From JANNHK01 sp031404355 (lineage in GTDB: Bacteria; Actinomycetota; Acidimicrobiia; IMCC26256; PALSA-610): a DNA stretch of 23,245 nucleotides. Every line of letters begins with the position of its first letter. The stretch's first letter is position 1. The position numbers and the translations under genes are program-made. Location: positions 1 to 23,245 of the forward strand of contig JANNHK010000477.1 of the NCBI GenBank assembly GCA_031404355.1, in the 5' to 3' direction. The notes under the pieces are model-generated. The model had not been told where the DNA came from, ran no database searches, and saw only the letters and a list, made by a program, of their open reading frames with translations. This document shows positions 22,299-23,245 of this stretch, in pieces.

Positions 22299-22328
22299 TT
22301 GCTTGTCGACAATCGTTGTCGATAGCGT
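22299..22328 (+). promoter_or_regulatory. Promoter of perR
   Basis: TTGCTT (22299-22304), an 18-nt spacer and TAGCGT (22323-22328) precede the ATG at 22338 by 9 nt. The message would be leaderless or nearly so, in keeping with the lack of a Shine-Dalgarno sequence. The -35 match is weak. Confidence 0.45.
22306..22322. promoter_or_regulatory. 7-3-7 inverted repeat in the perR promoter, candidate PerR box
   Basis: TCGACAA-TCG-TTGTCGA is a perfect 7-bp inverted repeat with a 3-nt centre. It can be extended to 22304-22324 with one mismatched pair. It fills the spacer and abuts the -10 box. Fur-family boxes are classically 7-1-7 and A+T-rich; this would be a G+C-rich variant. The site could also act on the divergent ligase gene, which begins 38 nt away. 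Confidence 0.6.
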
Positions 22329-22337
22329 GGCGGCGTC

Positions 22338-22751
22338 ATGAAGACGGTCGACGAGCTCACCGAACTGTTCCGCAGCCAGGGGTTGCGCGTGACGCCCCAG
22401 CGCCAGGCGATCTTCCACCTGCTCGAGGGCAACAACGCGCACCCGACGGTCGACGCGCTCTACGAGCAGGCGCGCGTCGACATGCCGACGATCTCGCTGA
22501 AGACCGTGTACCAGACAGTGCATGACCTCGAAGGACTCGGTGAGGTCGACGTGCTCGACCTCGGTACGGGAACGCTGCGCGTCGACCCCAATGTCGAAGA
22601 CCACCACCACCTCGTGTGCAGCGTGTGTGGGCGCGTCCGCGACGTCCCGGTCGAGTTCGACGGGATTCGTCTTCCCATCCGTTACCGCCGTGATTTCACC
22701 GTGGACGCCGTCGAAGTGATCTTTCGCGGGCGCTGCGAGATCTGTTCGTAA
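22338..22751 (+). CDS. perR: Peroxide-responsive Fur-family repressor PerR
   Basis: Metal-dependent DNA-binding repressor, 137 aa. The winged helix includes LRVTPQRQAIFHLLE and TISLKTVYQTVHDLEGLG. The regulatory-metal residues His35, Asp83, His89, His91 and Asp102 match those of Bacillus subtilis PerR (His37, Asp85, His91, His93, Asp104) at a constant offset of two. Asp83, where Fur proteins have Glu, is the residue that favours PerR. Structural zinc cysteines are Cys94/Cys97 (CSVC) and Cys133/Cys136 (CEIC). It should sense H2O2 by metal-catalysed oxidation of its histidines. The ATG at 22338 follows a near-leaderless promoter. The gene is 35 nt from the rubrerythrin gene, its probable target and operon partner, and is divergent from the ligase gene. 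Confidence 0.9.
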   Translation: MKTVDELTELFRSQGLRVTPQRQAIFHLLEGNNAHPTVDALYEQARVDMPTISLKTVYQTVHDLEGLGEVDVLDLGTGTLRVDPNVEDHHHLVCSVCGRVRDVPVEFDGIRLPIRYRRDFTVDAVEVIFRGRCEICS

Positions 22752-22786
22752 TACCGACCGATCACCATCCAAAGGGAGCCGTCGCA

Positions 22787-23215
<429 letters not shown>

Positions 23216-23245
23216 CGTATCAGGTGCGAGTAGGACATCGTCGGT

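Overview
The window is gene-dense, high-G+C DNA from an actinobacterium, and the style of the genes suggests Acidimicrobiia. The pointers are lipoproteins of the type 'LVAAACGG' followed by long aspartate runs, GTG/TTG starts, 4-base ATGA/GTGA gene overlaps, and several near-leaderless promoters in which a TANNNT box lies 7-9 nt before the start codon. The class-level assignment is an inference. I see no rRNA, tRNA, CRISPR array, insertion sequence or phage gene. No gene-free stretch exceeds 150 nt.

Layout. (1) 1-3373, minus: part of a Liv-type ABC importer, with a MFS-LivF fusion protein followed by a fused LivH-LivM permease that runs off the window edge. (2) 3412-4071, plus: a divergent COMT-like O-methyltransferase. 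It shares with the transporter a 16-bp perfect palindrome that covers both -35 boxes. (3) 4091-5727, minus: a two-gene unit of D-2-hydroxyacid dehydrogenase and class II aldolase. (4) 5876-8310, plus: crotonase-family protein and a cysteine-less thiolase-like protein (TLP1 type). (5) 8370-16069, plus: a complete Dpp/Opp-type ABC importer with two tandem paralogous binding lipoproteins, two permeases and two ATPases. A canonical CRP-type site lies between the two binding-protein genes. (6) 22268-16066, minus: a tight seven-gene run of acyl-CoA ligase-like protein, TetR regulator, four-subunit 2-oxoacid:ferredoxin oxidoreductase (gamma, delta, alpha, beta) and acyl-CoA dehydrogenase. (7) 22338-23215, plus: PerR and a rubrerythrin.

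How it may fit together (inference). The window looks like a catabolic island for small organic acids or amino-acid-derived acids. Solutes enter by the Dpp-type and Liv-type importers. 2-Oxoacids are decarboxylated to acyl-CoA by the oxidoreductase, desaturated by the acyl-CoA dehydrogenase, and processed by crotonase and thiolase-like proteins. The TetR gene has a well-formed promoter (TTGACG-N17-TACGGT, 7 nt before GTG) carrying two copies of AGAA-N4-GTTCC exactly 21 bp apart, which suggests autoregulation of the oxidoreductase operon. PerR carries all five regulatory-metal residues of Bacillus PerR at a constant offset. A 7-3-7 inverted repeat sits inside its own promoter, next to an operon encoding an enzyme class that is usually oxygen-sensitive.

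Most unusual points: the MFS-LivF fusion, the acyl-CoA ligase whose A10 lysine position reads glutamine, the shortened loop in the oxidoreductase alpha subunit, and four operator-like palindromes placed precisely on promoters.
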